This document shows positions 8,965 through 17,598 of a stretch of 64,000 nt of DNA, piece after piece. A program made the translations under genes and the position numbers. The notes beneath the pieces were generated by a model. It had not been told where the DNA came from. It worked only from the letters and a program-made list of their open reading frames with translations, and did not search any database. Within the stretch, counting starts at the first letter, position 1; each line of letters begins with the position of its first letter. The DNA is taken from the NCBI RefSeq assembly GCF_024298965.1, contig NZ_CP085193.1, positions 4,898,001-4,962,000 of the forward strand. The letters are read 5' to 3'. Source of the stretch: Streptomyces rapamycinicus NRRL 5491. Its GTDB lineage: Bacteria; Actinomycetota; Actinomycetes; Streptomycetales; Streptomycetaceae.

Positions 8965-9810
8965 ATGGTCGAGACCAGCAGGCAAGCAGACATAGGGGTC
9001 ATCGGGGGATCGGGGTTCTACACGTTCCTCGACGACGTGACCGAGATCACCGTGGAGACTCCCTATGGGGCGCCGAGCGACTCGCTCGTCCTCGGCGACA
9101 TCGAGGGGCGACGGGTCGCCTTCCTCCCGCGGCACGGCCGCAAGCACCATCTGCCGCCGCACCGGATCAACTACCGCGCCAACCTCTGGGCCCTGCGCTC
9201 GCTCGGGGTGCGGCAGGTCTTCGGCCCGTGCGCGGTCGGCGGACTGCAGCCGGAGTACGGACCTGGCACGCTGCTCGTCCCGGACCAGCTGGTGGACCGC
9301 ACGAAGGGGCGCACGCAGACCTACTTCGACGGCGAGCAGCTGCCGGACGGCCGGATCCCGAATGTGGTGCACACCACATTCGCCGACCCGTACTGCCCGG
9401 TGGGCCGGAAGGCGGCCGTGGACGCGGCGCGCGGACGCGGCTGGGAGCCGGTGGACGGCGGGACGATGTGCGTGATCGAGGGACCGCGCTTCTCCACCCG
9501 CGCCGAATCGCGCTGGCATGCGGCGCAGGGCTGGTCGGTGGTCGGCATGACGGGCCACCCGGAGGCGGTGCTCGCCCGTGAACTGGGCCTCTGCTACACG
9601 TCGTTGACCCTGGTCACCGACCTGGACGCGGGGGTCGAGACCGGCGAGGGCGTCACCCACACCGAGGTGCTGAAGGTCTTCGGGGAGAACGTCGGCCGAC
9701 TGCGCGAGGCGCTCTTCGACGCGGTGGGCAGGCTCCCCGAGACCTCCGCCCGGGACTGCCTGTGCACCCACGCCCACGACGGCTGGGACCTGGGGATCAA
9801 GCTTCCGTAG
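8965..9810 (+). CDS. S-methyl-5'-thioadenosine phosphorylase
   Basis: 281 aa, typical MTAP length. It cleaves methylthioadenosine with phosphate to adenine and methylthioribose-1-phosphate, starting methionine salvage and clearing the by-product of polyamine synthesis. Motifs: phosphate loop GVIGGSGFY (11-19), PRHGRKHHLPPHRINYRAN (52-70), the base/ribose site CVIEGPRFSTRAES, and SVVGMTGHPEAVLARE. The TGHPE form is seen in the MTAP/MTIP branch rather than in purine nucleoside phosphorylase. The ATG at 8965 has no Shine-Dalgarno but a -10 box 6 bp upstream, suggesting a leaderless message. Confidence 0.93.
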   Translation: MVETSRQADIGVIGGSGFYTFLDDVTEITVETPYGAPSDSLVLGDIEGRRVAFLPRHGRKHHLPPHRINYRANLWALRSLGVRQVFGPCAVGGLQPEYGPGTLLVPDQLVDRTKGRTQTYFDGEQLPDGRIPNVVHTTFADPYCPVGRKAAVDAARGRGWEPVDGGTMCVIEGPRFSTRAESRWHAAQGWSVVGMTGHPEAVLARELGLCYTSLTLVTDLDAGVETGEGVTHTEVLKVFGENVGRLREALFDAVGRLPETSARDCLCTHAHDGWDLGIKLP

Positions 9811-9973
9811 GCGCGGCGCGGGGGCAGCCGGACAGGGCGGGTGTCGCTCGCTCGGGTGGCCGAGTTTTCCACAGCCCCGGTGGCCGTCCACAGGCTCCAG
9901 CGGGATCGGGCGGGGGCGGGCATGGTGAGGGGACCAGAAGCACCCGGACCCTCACGGCAGGCGGTGATGTGCC

Positions 9974-10663
9974 ATGTCCCATCCGTCCCCCACCCTCGCG
10001 TTACCCCGTTCCGCTCCCCCGGCCCGTTCGGTGCCCCGCTTCGATCCGGTGCGCACCGGATGCAGCGGCGGATTCGGACTGCGGCGGACCGTGCGGCGAC
10101 GCCGCCGCGCGATGGCGGCCGGGCTGGCGCTGACGGCCGCCGCGCTCGCGGCCGCCGCACCCTCCGGCCGGGGGCACACGGACGCGGTGTCCTCCCGGGC
10201 GCCCGCACCCGCGAGTGAGGAACGGCGGGGCGGCCCGCGCCCCGCGACGGTCTCGGCGCCGGTCCGGATCGCCGACGCGGCGGCGGTACGGCTGCTGCAC
10301 CCCGGCGACCGGGTGGATGTGCTGGCCACACCGCTTCCGGACGCCGCACGAGCCCGGGCGTCCGGCGCTACGGCCCGGGTGGTCGCGCGTGGGGTCCGGG
10401 TGGCCGAGGTGCCGGGTGCGCGGAGCGCCCGCGCGACGGACGGCCGAGCCGACGGCGGCACACCGGAGCCCGGTCCGGACACGGATGCGAGCGGCGGCGG
10501 GGCGCTGGACGGCGGCGGGGCGCTGGACGGCGGCGGCGCGCTCGACGGCGCGGCGATCGGCGGTGGGGCGCTGGTGGTGCTGACGGTGCCGCGAGCGGAC
10601 GCCACCGCGCTGGCCGGGGCCGCCGCCGACTCCCGACTGGCGGTGACGCTATGCGGCTGCTGA
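9974..10663 (+). CDS. RcpC/CpaB-like secreted protein with SAF-type domain
   Basis: 229 aa. An Arg-rich stretch (37-45) is followed by a hydrophobic segment (47-61), a signal peptide or anchor. The folded part, APVRIADAAAVRLLHPGDRVDVLAT and then VVARGVRVAEVPG and GGALVVLTVPRADATALAGAAADSRLAVTLC, matches the RcpC/CpaB region of Flp-pilus assembly proteins. Between these halves lies a linker with three copies of GGGALD encoded by an 18-bp repeat. No tad/flp genes are near, so a role in pili is unproven. The downstream neighbour is mscL, 93 nt away. Confidence 0.75.
   Translation: MSHPSPTLALPRSAPPARSVPRFDPVRTGCSGGFGLRRTVRRRRRAMAAGLALTAAALAAAAPSGRGHTDAVSSRAPAPASEERRGGPRPATVSAPVRIADAAAVRLLHPGDRVDVLATPLPDAARARASGATARVVARGVRVAEVPGARSARATDGRADGGTPEPGPDTDASGGGALDGGGALDGGGALDGAAIGGGALVVLTVPRADATALAGAAADSRLAVTLCGC
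10493..10548 (+). repeat. 18-bp tandem repeat, three copies
   Basis: Three near-identical units of GGCGGCGGGGCGCTGGAC within the linker of the CpaB-like gene, each encoding GGGALD. In frame, so copy number can change without breaking the protein. Confidence 0.8.
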
Positions 10664-10756
10664 CTCCCCCGGCTCCCCTGATGCCCCTCTCACCTGCGGG
10701 TGTAGGTTGCGGAACCGTCCGCTCAAGCACCGAGGCGGCGAGAGAGAGGCAGTGGG

Positions 10757-11263
10757 TTGAGCCAGGAGAAGGTGACCGAGGAGAAGAAGAGCGTCATGGA
10801 AGGGTTCAAAGCCTTCCTGATGCGCGGCAATGTGATCGATCTGGCCGTCGCGGTCGTCATCGGAGCCGCCTTCACCGCCGTCGTGAACTCGATAGTGAAG
10901 GGCCTAATCAACCCCATAGTCGGAGCCTTCGGCACGAAGGACCTCGAGAAGTACCGCTCCTGTCTCAAGGCGCCCTGCGAGACCAACGCCACGGGCGATA
11001 TCGTCCACGGCATCCCGATCCTCTGGGGAAGCGTGCTCTCCGCCGTGCTGACCTTCCTGATCACCGCGGCGGTGGTGTACTTCCTGATGGTGCTGCCGAT
11101 GTCGCGCTATCTGGCGCGGAAGGCCGCCAAGGAGGCGAAGGCGGAGGAGGAGCAGGCCGTCGCGGACGCCGAGGAGATCATTCTGCTGCGCGAGATCCGC
11201 GACGAGCTGGTGGCACAGCGCGCCACCGCCCGCGACGGTGGCGGCAGCGGCTCCAGCGCCTAG
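10757..11263 (+). CDS. mscL: Large-conductance mechanosensitive channel MscL
   Basis: 168 aa. MscL forms a homopentameric pore in the cytoplasmic membrane that opens under tension to release solutes in hypo-osmotic shock. The first helix GFKAFLMRGNVIDLAVAVVIGAAFTAVVNS is the family signature. A second membrane helix lies at about 90-112 (SVLSAVLTFLITAAVVYFLMV), and the charged C-terminal helix EEEQAVADAEEIILLREIRDELVA follows. Between the helices is a periplasmic loop with two Cys (SCLKAPCE), common in actinobacterial MscL. Start is a TTG with a purine-rich AGAGAGAGG upstream. Convergent with the small gene at 11459. Confidence 0.95.
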   Translation: MSQEKVTEEKKSVMEGFKAFLMRGNVIDLAVAVVIGAAFTAVVNSIVKGLINPIVGAFGTKDLEKYRSCLKAPCETNATGDIVHGIPILWGSVLSAVLTFLITAAVVYFLMVLPMSRYLARKAAKEAKAEEEQAVADAEEIILLREIRDELVAQRATARDGGGSGSSA

Positions 11264-11270
11264 GAATCCG

Positions 11271-11459
11271 TCAGAGGTGGTGGGGCGGCTTCTCGTCGAG
11301 GAACCGGGCCAGATCAGCGGCATCGTCGGCACTGTCGCCGCCGGGAACCCGCTCGCCCCACCCGTGGTCCGTATCGTCCGATGACCGCTGCGCGAAGGGA
11401 TCGTCGAAGATCAGCGCGGCGGCCGGATCGCGCGGTCCAGGGGCAGGGGCGGTGCTCAT
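11271..11459 (-). CDS. Small conserved acidic protein, unknown function
   Basis: 62 aa: MSTAPAPGPRDPAAALIFDD, then PFAQRSSDDTDHGWGERV and a C-terminal DLARFLDEKPPHHL. It is acidic and soluble with no membrane segment. The frame has strong GC3 bias, and the ATG lies 3 nt after the stop of the gene at 11463-12038, so the two are probably one transcript. I recall the DDTDxGWGE and LARFLDEKPPHHL motifs from other streptomycete short proteins, but no function is known. Confidence 0.7.
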   Translation of the reverse strand: MSTAPAPGPRDPAAALIFDDPFAQRSSDDTDHGWGERVPGGDSADDAADLARFLDEKPPHHL

Positions 11460-11462
11460 GCC

Positions 11463-12038
11463 TCAAGAGTACGGCCCGGGCAGCGGCTCGGTGTATCGGC
11501 CGAGCTCGTCGTGCCACCACAGGTCGCGCCCGGGCCGCCAGGACACCGGGCAGGCCAGCCGGTGGACCACCAGTACGGACCGCACCTCGGGGCAGCCGGC
11601 CAGCGCCCGGTCGACATGGCGCTTGAGCGGCTGTATCTCTCCGCCGTGCTGCCCGGCGTCCGCGGTGATGACGACCTTGGCGCCGACCTCCCTGATCCGG
11701 TCGCGCAACTCGTGGGGGCGCAGCCCCACGGGGAGGCTGGCGCGGACGACGTCGAGCCGGCCGCAGGCGAGCGTGGCGATCACGGACTCGGGCACCAGCG
11801 GCAGATGGACCGCCACCCGGTCCCCGGCTCGGACGCCGAGCCGGGTGAGCGCGGCGGCGGCCCGGGCCGCCTGGTCGAGCAGCTCGGCATGGGTGAGCTC
11901 CTCGGTGCAGTCCGGCTCGCTGATCCAGCGGAGGGCCACCCGCGCGGCCCGCCGGGGGTCGGCGGCCGGGGTCGGGAGCTCCTCCGTCCGAGACGTACGG
12001 GGCACGGCGGTCTTCTTTCGGACGGGGGCGAACGGCAT
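11463..12038 (-). CDS. Truncated acetyl-CoA-synthetase-like (AMP-binding) protein, N-terminal domain only
   Basis: 191 aa. Residues 30-190 align by eye with the first part of Acs: ALRWISEPDCTEELTHAELL, LTRLGVRAGDRVAVHLPLVPESVIATLACGRL, RDRIREVGAKVVITADAGQHGGEIQPLKRHVDRAL, and DLWWHDEL. It then stops just before the place where the ATP-binding P-loop and adenylation core should start. No remnant of the missing two-thirds follows; the next gene begins 3 nt later. It cannot be an active ligase. The clean frame and coupling to a small conserved gene argue against a fresh pseudogene, so a regulatory or binding role is possible. Confidence 0.75.
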   Translation of the reverse strand: MPFAPVRKKTAVPRTSRTEELPTPAADPRRAARVALRWISEPDCTEELTHAELLDQAARAAAALTRLGVRAGDRVAVHLPLVPESVIATLACGRLDVVRASLPVGLRPHELRDRIREVGAKVVITADAGQHGGEIQPLKRHVDRALAGCPEVRSVLVVHRLACPVSWRPGRDLWWHDELGRYTEPLPGPYS

Positions 12039-12207
12039 ACAGCTCAGATTGCTGCCAGGCCATCAACGTCTGATGAACGCCCTCTATATGAGCGGCCCCC
12101 ATCCCGTCCGGCGCACTTTGGCGGCGATCGCGGAAGGGCGGATACGGGAGTGGTTCGCGCCACGTTACTCGACCATGCCACGGCTTCCCGTGCTACGCAT
12201 AGCGTCC

Positions 12208-13350
12208 ATGGATGCCGAGCGGACAAACCCCGAATCAGTTCCCACCGGTCCGGCCGACGGCCTGACGGATATCCGCGGACTACGGGTGGGCCATGCCCAG
12301 CGGTCCGGCGGCAGTCGGCTCACCGGGACGACCGTGGTGCTGGCCCCGGAAGGCGGTGCGGTCGCCGCAGTCGATGTGCGCGGCGGTGGGCCGGGCACCC
12401 GGGAGACCGATGCCCTCGATCCGCGCAATCTGGTCCAGCGTGTCGAAGCCGTCGTACTGACCGGCGGCAGCACCTTCGGACTCGACAGCGCCTCGGGGGT
12501 GGCCTCCTGGCTGGAGGACCACGGCCGGGGCTTCCGGGTCGGCCCCGATCCGGCGCAGGTCGTTCCGGTGGTCCCGGCCGCCGCCCTCTTCGACCTGGGC
12601 CGGGGCGGCGACTGGCGGGCCCGCCCGGACGCCGCGCTGGGGCGCGAGGCGATCGAGGCGGCGGCCGGTTCGGAGACGGGGGCTCCGGTCGCGCAGGGCA
12701 ATGTGGGGGCGGGCACGGGCGCGGTGGCCGGTGGGGTCAAGGGCGGCACCGGTTCGGCCTCCACGGTGCTGCCGTCCGGCGTCACGGTGGCCGCGCTGGT
12801 GGTGGTCAACGCCGCGGGATCGGTCGTCGATCCCGGTACGGGTGCGCTGTACGGGGAGCACTACGGGCCGACGGAGGAGGGCGGGCCGCACCGGCCGGGT
12901 GCGGCCGTGCACGTCGAGGCGATGCGTCGGCTCGCCGCCGCGCGGGCCGAGTCGGAGCGGCGGCAGGCCGCGTCGGTGCGGCCTCCGCTGAACACCACGC
13001 TGGCCGTGGTCGCCACCGACGCGGTGCTCACCCGGGCCCAATCGCAGAAGCTCGCGGGGACGGCACACGACGGTCTGGCGCGGGCCATCCGGCCGGTGCA
13101 TCTGCTCTCCGACGGTGACACGGTCTTCGCCCTGGCCACCTGCGGGCGCCCGCTGATACCGGAGGGCGGCCCCGAGGACGCCGGCGATCCGGCGTTCGGG
13201 GTGCACCGGGAGAGCGGTGCGCTGAACGAGATCCTGGCGGCCGGGGCGGATGTACTGACCCGGGCGGTGGTCAAGGCGGTGCTCGCGGCGGAGACCGTGG
13301 ACGGCCCGGGCGGTGTCTTCCCCGCCTACCGGGACCTTTACGGCCTCTGA
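12208..13350 (+). CDS. P1 family peptidase (DmpA-type N-terminal nucleophile aminopeptidase)
   Basis: 380 aa from the ATG at 12208. DmpA/BapA relatives (family S58) self-cleave and then act as aminopeptidases on L- or D-amino acid amides and peptides. Family marks: DIRGLRVGHAQ, TTVVLAPEGGAVAAVDVRGGGPGTRETD, VEAVVLTGGSTFGLDSASGV, GNVGAGTGAVAGGVKGGTGS and NTTLAVVATDAVLTRAQ. The Thr before LAVVATD sits where DmpA has its nucleophile. An in-frame ATG at 12175 is an alternative start, but neither has a good Shine-Dalgarno; TAGCGT at 12200-12205 could be a -10 box. The frame is open far upstream because of GC bias, not coding. Confidence 0.88.
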   Translation: MDAERTNPESVPTGPADGLTDIRGLRVGHAQRSGGSRLTGTTVVLAPEGGAVAAVDVRGGGPGTRETDALDPRNLVQRVEAVVLTGGSTFGLDSASGVASWLEDHGRGFRVGPDPAQVVPVVPAAALFDLGRGGDWRARPDAALGREAIEAAAGSETGAPVAQGNVGAGTGAVAGGVKGGTGSASTVLPSGVTVAALVVVNAAGSVVDPGTGALYGEHYGPTEEGGPHRPGAAVHVEAMRRLAAARAESERRQAASVRPPLNTTLAVVATDAVLTRAQSQKLAGTAHDGLARAIRPVHLLSDGDTVFALATCGRPLIPEGGPEDAGDPAFGVHRESGALNEILAAGADVLTRAVVKAVLAAETVDGPGGVFPAYRDLYGL

Positions 13351-13415
13351 TCCGCGAGGGCCGGATGGAAGGAAGCCGTCCGGCCGGTGATCCGCGACGG
13401 CCGGAGGAAGGAAGC
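13348..13415. repeat. 40-bp-period direct repeat
   Basis: The sequence TGATCCGCGAGGGCCGGATG (13348 on) with a following GAAGGAAGC recurs at 13388-13415 with small changes. The first copy includes the stop codon of the P1 peptidase gene. It looks like a short duplication; no function assigned. Confidence 0.6.
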
Positions 13416-13465
13416 GTCGGGCCGGGAGGAGCGGGCCGGAGCGATGAAGAGAACGGGGGCTTCGG

Positions 13466-14491
13466 ATGGATACGGATCTGCTGATCGTCGGCGGTGGCCC
13501 GGCGGGCTGCGCCGCCGCCGTGATGGCGGCGAGCGTCGGGATGCGCTCGGTGCTGATCGAGTCGGGCGACGCGCTGTGCGGGGCGCTGCGGCGCATCCCG
13601 GTGGTGCGCAATGTCCTCACCGTCACCAACGGCCCGGATCTGGCGGCGGCGATCGAGGCGGACCTGGCGCAGTGCGATCTGTGCCGGGTGGAGCTGGGCC
13701 GCCGCGCCACGCTGATCGATGCCTTCGACGACCGCGTCGAGGTCACGGTCGAGCCGGCGGAGTCCGTGGAGTCCGTGGAGCCTAGGGAAACCCTGGAGGC
13801 CGCGGGGTCCGATCGGGCTCCTCGCTCGCGGCTGACCGCCCCGTATGTGGTCGTCGCCACGGGGGTCGGGCCGCTGGGCCCCGAGGGGGCGGGATGGCTC
13901 GGGGGCGCGGCGGGCCGGGCACTGCCACAGTTGTGGGAGGCGGATCCGGCGGCCATCGACGACCGGACGGTGCTGGTCCTGGGTGCGGACCGGCCTCTGG
14001 GGACCGTGGCGCGGGCTCATCCGGAGCTCAAGGCACGCTTTGTGGTGGCGTATCCGCCCGAGGACTCCTACAAGACCGAGGAGATCCGGCGGGACCCCCG
14101 GGTGGAGCTGGTGGCCGTGCGGCGGCTGGAGTTGGGGCCCGGGCCCGGGTCCGCATCGGCACCGGTCACCGCCGAGGCCGGGACGTTGGGGGGCGAGCGG
14201 CGGACGCTCACGGCCGATCTCGTCTTCCTCAACCTGGGCAGCGCCCCGGCGCCCCCGGCCGGGGCCGTGGCCACCGACCGGTCCGGGTACTGCCCTCCCG
14301 GGAGCCAGCATCCCCGGGTCTTCACCGCCGGTGATCTGCGGTCGGTCCGCTTCCAGCGGATCGCGACCGCCATGGGGTCGGGTGGCGAGGCCGCACTCGG
14401 CGCCTACTACGCCTCGCGCGGTCTGCCCGTGGAAACCGGCGGCCCGCCCACGGACGTGGGCGGGCCGCCGGGCCCGACAGGGGGTGGCTGA
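13466..14491 (+). CDS. Thioredoxin-reductase-like FAD/NAD(P)-binding protein lacking the redox CxxC
   Basis: 341 aa. The N-terminus LLIVGGGPAGCAAAVMAASVGMRSVLIE is a FAD dinucleotide fold; VVVATGV and VFTAGDLRSVRFQRIATAMGSGGEAAL match the ATG and GD motifs of the pyridine nucleotide-disulfide oxidoreductase group. The CxxC expected at the start of the NAD(P) domain (CATC in the true TrxB at 59560) is absent. A CDLC at about 72-75 is in the FAD domain and not at that position. It is therefore more like the ferredoxin-NADP-reductase or Trx-reductase-like group without disulfide activity. Gly/Pro-rich C-terminus. Convergent with fruA, 7 nt apart. Confidence 0.75.
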   Translation: MDTDLLIVGGGPAGCAAAVMAASVGMRSVLIESGDALCGALRRIPVVRNVLTVTNGPDLAAAIEADLAQCDLCRVELGRRATLIDAFDDRVEVTVEPAESVESVEPRETLEAAGSDRAPRSRLTAPYVVVATGVGPLGPEGAGWLGGAAGRALPQLWEADPAAIDDRTVLVLGADRPLGTVARAHPELKARFVVAYPPEDSYKTEEIRRDPRVELVAVRRLELGPGPGSASAPVTAEAGTLGGERRTLTADLVFLNLGSAPAPPAGAVATDRSGYCPPGSQHPRVFTAGDLRSVRFQRIATAMGSGGEAALGAYYASRGLPVETGGPPTDVGGPPGPTGGG

Positions 14492-14498
14492 GATGCGG

Positions 14499-16568
14499 TC
14501 AGACCGCCACCGCCACCTTCGACTCGTCCTCGGTGGTGCCGCCCGTGGCAGCACCGCCGCCCGCCTGGCCGGTGGCCCCCGGCTCCGCCGTCTTCCGCAG
14601 CCCCTTGAGGAAGACCACCAGACCGGTCGAGACCACCGTGCCCGCCACGATGGCCAGCAGGTAGAGGAACGGCTGGCCGATCAGCGGGACCACGAAGATG
14701 CCGCCGTGCGGGGCGCGCAGCGTGCAGTCGAACGCCATCGACAGCGCGCCGGTGACGGCACCGCCCACCATCGACGAGGGGATCACCCGCAGCGGATCCG
14801 CCGCGGCGAACGGAATGGCGCCCTCACTGATGAAGGAGGCACCCAGCACCCAGGCGGCCTTGCCGTTCTCCCGTTCGGTCTTGGTGAACAGCCGTCCGCG
14901 CACGGTGGTTGCGAGGGCCATCGCCAGCGGCGGGACCATACCGGCGGCCATCACCGCGGCCATGATCTTGAGGCTTCCGGTGGAGGGGTCCGACACCGCG
15001 ATACCGCCGGTCGCGAAGGCGTAGGCCACCTTGTTGACCGGACCGCCCAGGTCGAAGCACATCATCAGGCCGAGGAGGACACCGAGGCCGATGGCGTTGG
15101 CGCCGGAGAGGCCGTTGAGCCAGTCGGTCATCGCCTCCTGCGCGGAGGCGATGGGCTTGCCGATCACCACGAACATCAGGACACCGACGATCGCGGAGGA
15201 GATCAGTGGGATCACCACCACCGGCATGATGCCGCGCAGCGACGCCGGGACCTTGAACCGCTGGATGGCCATGACGACCGCGCCCGCGATCAGACCCGCG
15301 ACCAGACCGCCGAGGAATCCGGCCTTGATGGTGGTCGCGATGTAGCCGCCCACGAAGCCGGGGACCAGGCCGGGCCGGTCGGCCATGCCGTAGGCGATAT
15401 AGCCCGCGAGGACCGGCACCAGGAAGGTGAACGCCGCACTGCCGATCTGGAAGAGCAGCGCCGCCCAGCTGCTGGTCTCGGTCCAGACGAAGTGGTCCGC
15501 CACGGACTTGGCGCTCGCGATCTCGTAGCCGCCGATCGCGAAGGCGAGCGCGATCAGCAGACCTCCCGCGGCGACGAACGGGACCATGTAACTGACGCCC
15601 GTCATCAGCCACTTGCGCAGCCGGGTGCCGAAGCCGTCACCGGCGGCACCGTCCGCGTCCATCGGCGCCGAGCCCTCCGCCGCGCCGTCGGCCGGTGCGG
15701 CGATCTCGCCCCGCGCGGCCTTCCCCCGCGCCTCGGCGATGAGCTCGGCGGGGCGGTTGATGGCCGCCTTCACCCCGACATCCACCGTCGGCTTGCCCGC
15801 GAAGCGGGCCTTCTCCCGCACCTCCACATCGTGCGCGAAGACCACCGCGTCGGCGGCGGCGATGGTGGCGGCGGGGAGCTTGTCGAATCCGGCCGAGCCC
15901 TGGGTCTCGACCACCAGCTCGACCCCGGCCTCGCGAGCGGCGTTCTCCAGCGACTCGGCGGCCATATAGGTGTGGGCGATACCGGTGGGGCAGGACGTGA
16001 CGGCCACGATCCGGAAGGGGGGCACCGGCTCCGACGCGGTCTGGGAGGCGCCGAAGGCCGCAGCCGAGTCGGAGGCGGCGGGCTCGGCCGCGGCAGGCTC
16101 CTCGGCGACAGGCTCAGTCGCGGCGGGCTCCTCGCCGCGGATCAGGGCGGCCACCTGCTCGGGCCGGTCGGCCGAACGCAGCGCATCGGTGAAGTGGGCG
16201 TTCATCAGCTGCCGCGCAAGGCTCGACAGGATCGTCAGATGGTCGCTGTCCGCGCCCGCCGGGGCGGCGATCAGGAAGATCAGATCGGCCGGTCCGTCCG
16301 CCGCGCCGAAGTCGACCCGGGCCGCGCTGCGCCCGAAGGCCAGGGTCGGCTCGGTGACATGGGCGCTGCGACAGTGGGGTATGCCGATGCCGCCGTCCAG
16401 GCCGGTCGGCATCTGCTCCTCGCGCGCCGCCACATCGGCGAGAAAGCCGTCGAGGTCGGTGACCCGGCCGGCCTCGACCATGCGTTCGGCGAGCGACCGG
16501 GCGGCGGCTTCCTTGGTGTCGGCGGACAGGTCAAGGTCGACCAGATCCGCGGTGATCAGCTCACTCAT
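14499..16568 (-). CDS. fruA: PTS fructose transporter subunit IIABC
   Basis: 689 aa from the ATG at 16568. It imports fructose across the membrane while phosphorylating it to fructose-1-phosphate. Domains in order: IIA (1-145) with phospho-His65 in GIGIPHCRSAH; an Ala/Glu/Pro linker (146-182); IIB (184-285) with Cys193 in TSCPTGIAHTYMAAE; IIC (about 310-665) with around ten membrane segments and GGxxAP-like loops, ending in a flexible tail. The longer open frame to 16775 overlaps fruK and is not needed. Third gene of fruR-fruK-fruA; 85 nt after the fruK stop. Confidence 0.95.
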   Translation of the reverse strand: MSELITADLVDLDLSADTKEAAARSLAERMVEAGRVTDLDGFLADVAAREEQMPTGLDGGIGIPHCRSAHVTEPTLAFGRSAARVDFGAADGPADLIFLIAAPAGADSDHLTILSSLARQLMNAHFTDALRSADRPEQVAALIRGEEPAATEPVAEEPAAAEPAASDSAAAFGASQTASEPVPPFRIVAVTSCPTGIAHTYMAAESLENAAREAGVELVVETQGSAGFDKLPAATIAAADAVVFAHDVEVREKARFAGKPTVDVGVKAAINRPAELIAEARGKAARGEIAAPADGAAEGSAPMDADGAAGDGFGTRLRKWLMTGVSYMVPFVAAGGLLIALAFAIGGYEIASAKSVADHFVWTETSSWAALLFQIGSAAFTFLVPVLAGYIAYGMADRPGLVPGFVGGYIATTIKAGFLGGLVAGLIAGAVVMAIQRFKVPASLRGIMPVVVIPLISSAIVGVLMFVVIGKPIASAQEAMTDWLNGLSGANAIGLGVLLGLMMCFDLGGPVNKVAYAFATGGIAVSDPSTGSLKIMAAVMAAGMVPPLAMALATTVRGRLFTKTERENGKAAWVLGASFISEGAIPFAAADPLRVIPSSMVGGAVTGALSMAFDCTLRAPHGGIFVVPLIGQPFLYLLAIVAGTVVSTGLVVFLKGLRKTAEPGATGQAGGGAATGGTTEDESKVAVAV

Positions 16569-16653
16569 CTCGCGGCTCCCTTGTGTGCGGTGCCGCCCTG
16601 GGGGAGGCGGGCGGACGGAGTGGGGACGGGGGGTTGGGAGTGGGGTCGGCGGG

Positions 16654-17598
16654 TCACGCGGGCTCCTTGAGCACACGGTCCAGCGGAATGTCCGCCGTGG
16701 TGACCACGACGGACGGGTCGAGGTCGGCCGGGGTCGGCATGGCGCTGCCCGGCAGCTGCACCGCGGCCGCTCCATGGGCCACGGCCGAGGCGAGTGCGGC
16801 GGGCCCGGAGCCGCCCGCCGCGAGGAATCCGGCGAGCGAGGCGTCGCCCGCGCCGACGTTGCTGCGCACGGCGGTGACCTGGGCGGTGCCGAAGTACGCG
16901 CCGGTCTCGTCGACCAGCAGCTGGCCGTCTGCGCCCAGGCTGGCGAGTACGGCGCGGGCGCCCAGCCCGCGCAGTTCCTCGGCCGCCTTGACCGCCTCGC
17001 CCACGGTGGCCAGCGGACGGCCGACGGCCTGGGCCAGCTCCTCGGCGTTGGGCTTCACCACATCGGGGCGCTCGCGCAGGGCGGCGGTCAGCGAGGGGCC
17101 GGAGGTGTCCAGCGCGATCCGGGCACCCGCGCGGTGGGCCCGCGCCACCAGCTCGGCGTACCACTCGGGTGCGAGCCCCCGGGGCAGGCTGCCGCAGCAG
17201 GCGATCCAGTCGGCGCTCTCGACCCTCGTCCGGACGGCCTCCAGCACCGCTTCGGCCTCGGCATCGGTCAGTTCGGGCCCGCTCGCGTTGAGTTTGGTGA
17301 GGGTGCCGTCCGGTTCGGCCACGGAGATGTTGACCCGGGTCGAGCCCGCCACGTACACGCCCGCCGCCTCGATGCCCAGCTCCTCCAGCAGCCTGGCGAG
17401 CAGCGCGCCCTCCGGTCCGCCGAGCGGCAGCACGGCCACCGTGCGCTGCCCCGCGGCGGCCACGGCGCGCGAGACATTGACGCCCTTCCCGCCGGGGTCG
17501 ACCCGGTCGGCCGTGGCCCGCAGCACGGCGCCGCGCTCCAGCGCGGGGATCTCGTACGTACGGTCCAGGCTGGGGTTGGGGGTGACGGTGAGAATCAT
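16654..17598 (-). CDS. fruK: 1-phosphofructokinase
   Basis: 314 aa, PfkB family. It phosphorylates the fructose-1-phosphate made by FruA to fructose-1,6-bisphosphate. Motifs: MILTVTPNPSLDRTY start, substrate signature GGKGVNVSRA (36-45), KPNAEEL, and the C-terminal NVGAGDASLAGF with the catalytic Asp. The ATG at 17598 overlaps the fruR stop (ATGA, 17595-17598), so translation is coupled to the regulator. Confidence 0.95.
   Translation of the reverse strand: MILTVTPNPSLDRTYEIPALERGAVLRATADRVDPGGKGVNVSRAVAAAGQRTVAVLPLGGPEGALLARLLEELGIEAAGVYVAGSTRVNISVAEPDGTLTKLNASGPELTDAEAEAVLEAVRTRVESADWIACCGSLPRGLAPEWYAELVARAHRAGARIALDTSGPSLTAALRERPDVVKPNAEELAQAVGRPLATVGEAVKAAEELRGLGARAVLASLGADGQLLVDETGAYFGTAQVTAVRSNVGAGDASLAGFLAAGGSGPAALASAVAHGAAAVQLPGSAMPTPADLDPSVVVTTADIPLDRVLKEPA

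Noticed and set aside
10651..13350. Reading the P1 peptidase as an 899-aa protein
   Set aside because: The first 519 codons lie over mscL and the antisense of two minus-strand genes; the family sequence begins near 12208.
12270..13956. 558-codon minus-strand ORF opposite the P1 peptidase and flavoprotein
   Set aside because: Low-complexity Ser/Arg/Pro translation; both plus-strand genes are well supported.
13845..16670. 941-codon plus-strand ORF across the flavoprotein and fruA genes
   Set aside because: Out-of-frame and antisense reading of two recognisable genes; His/Arg/Gly-rich composition typical of such shadows.
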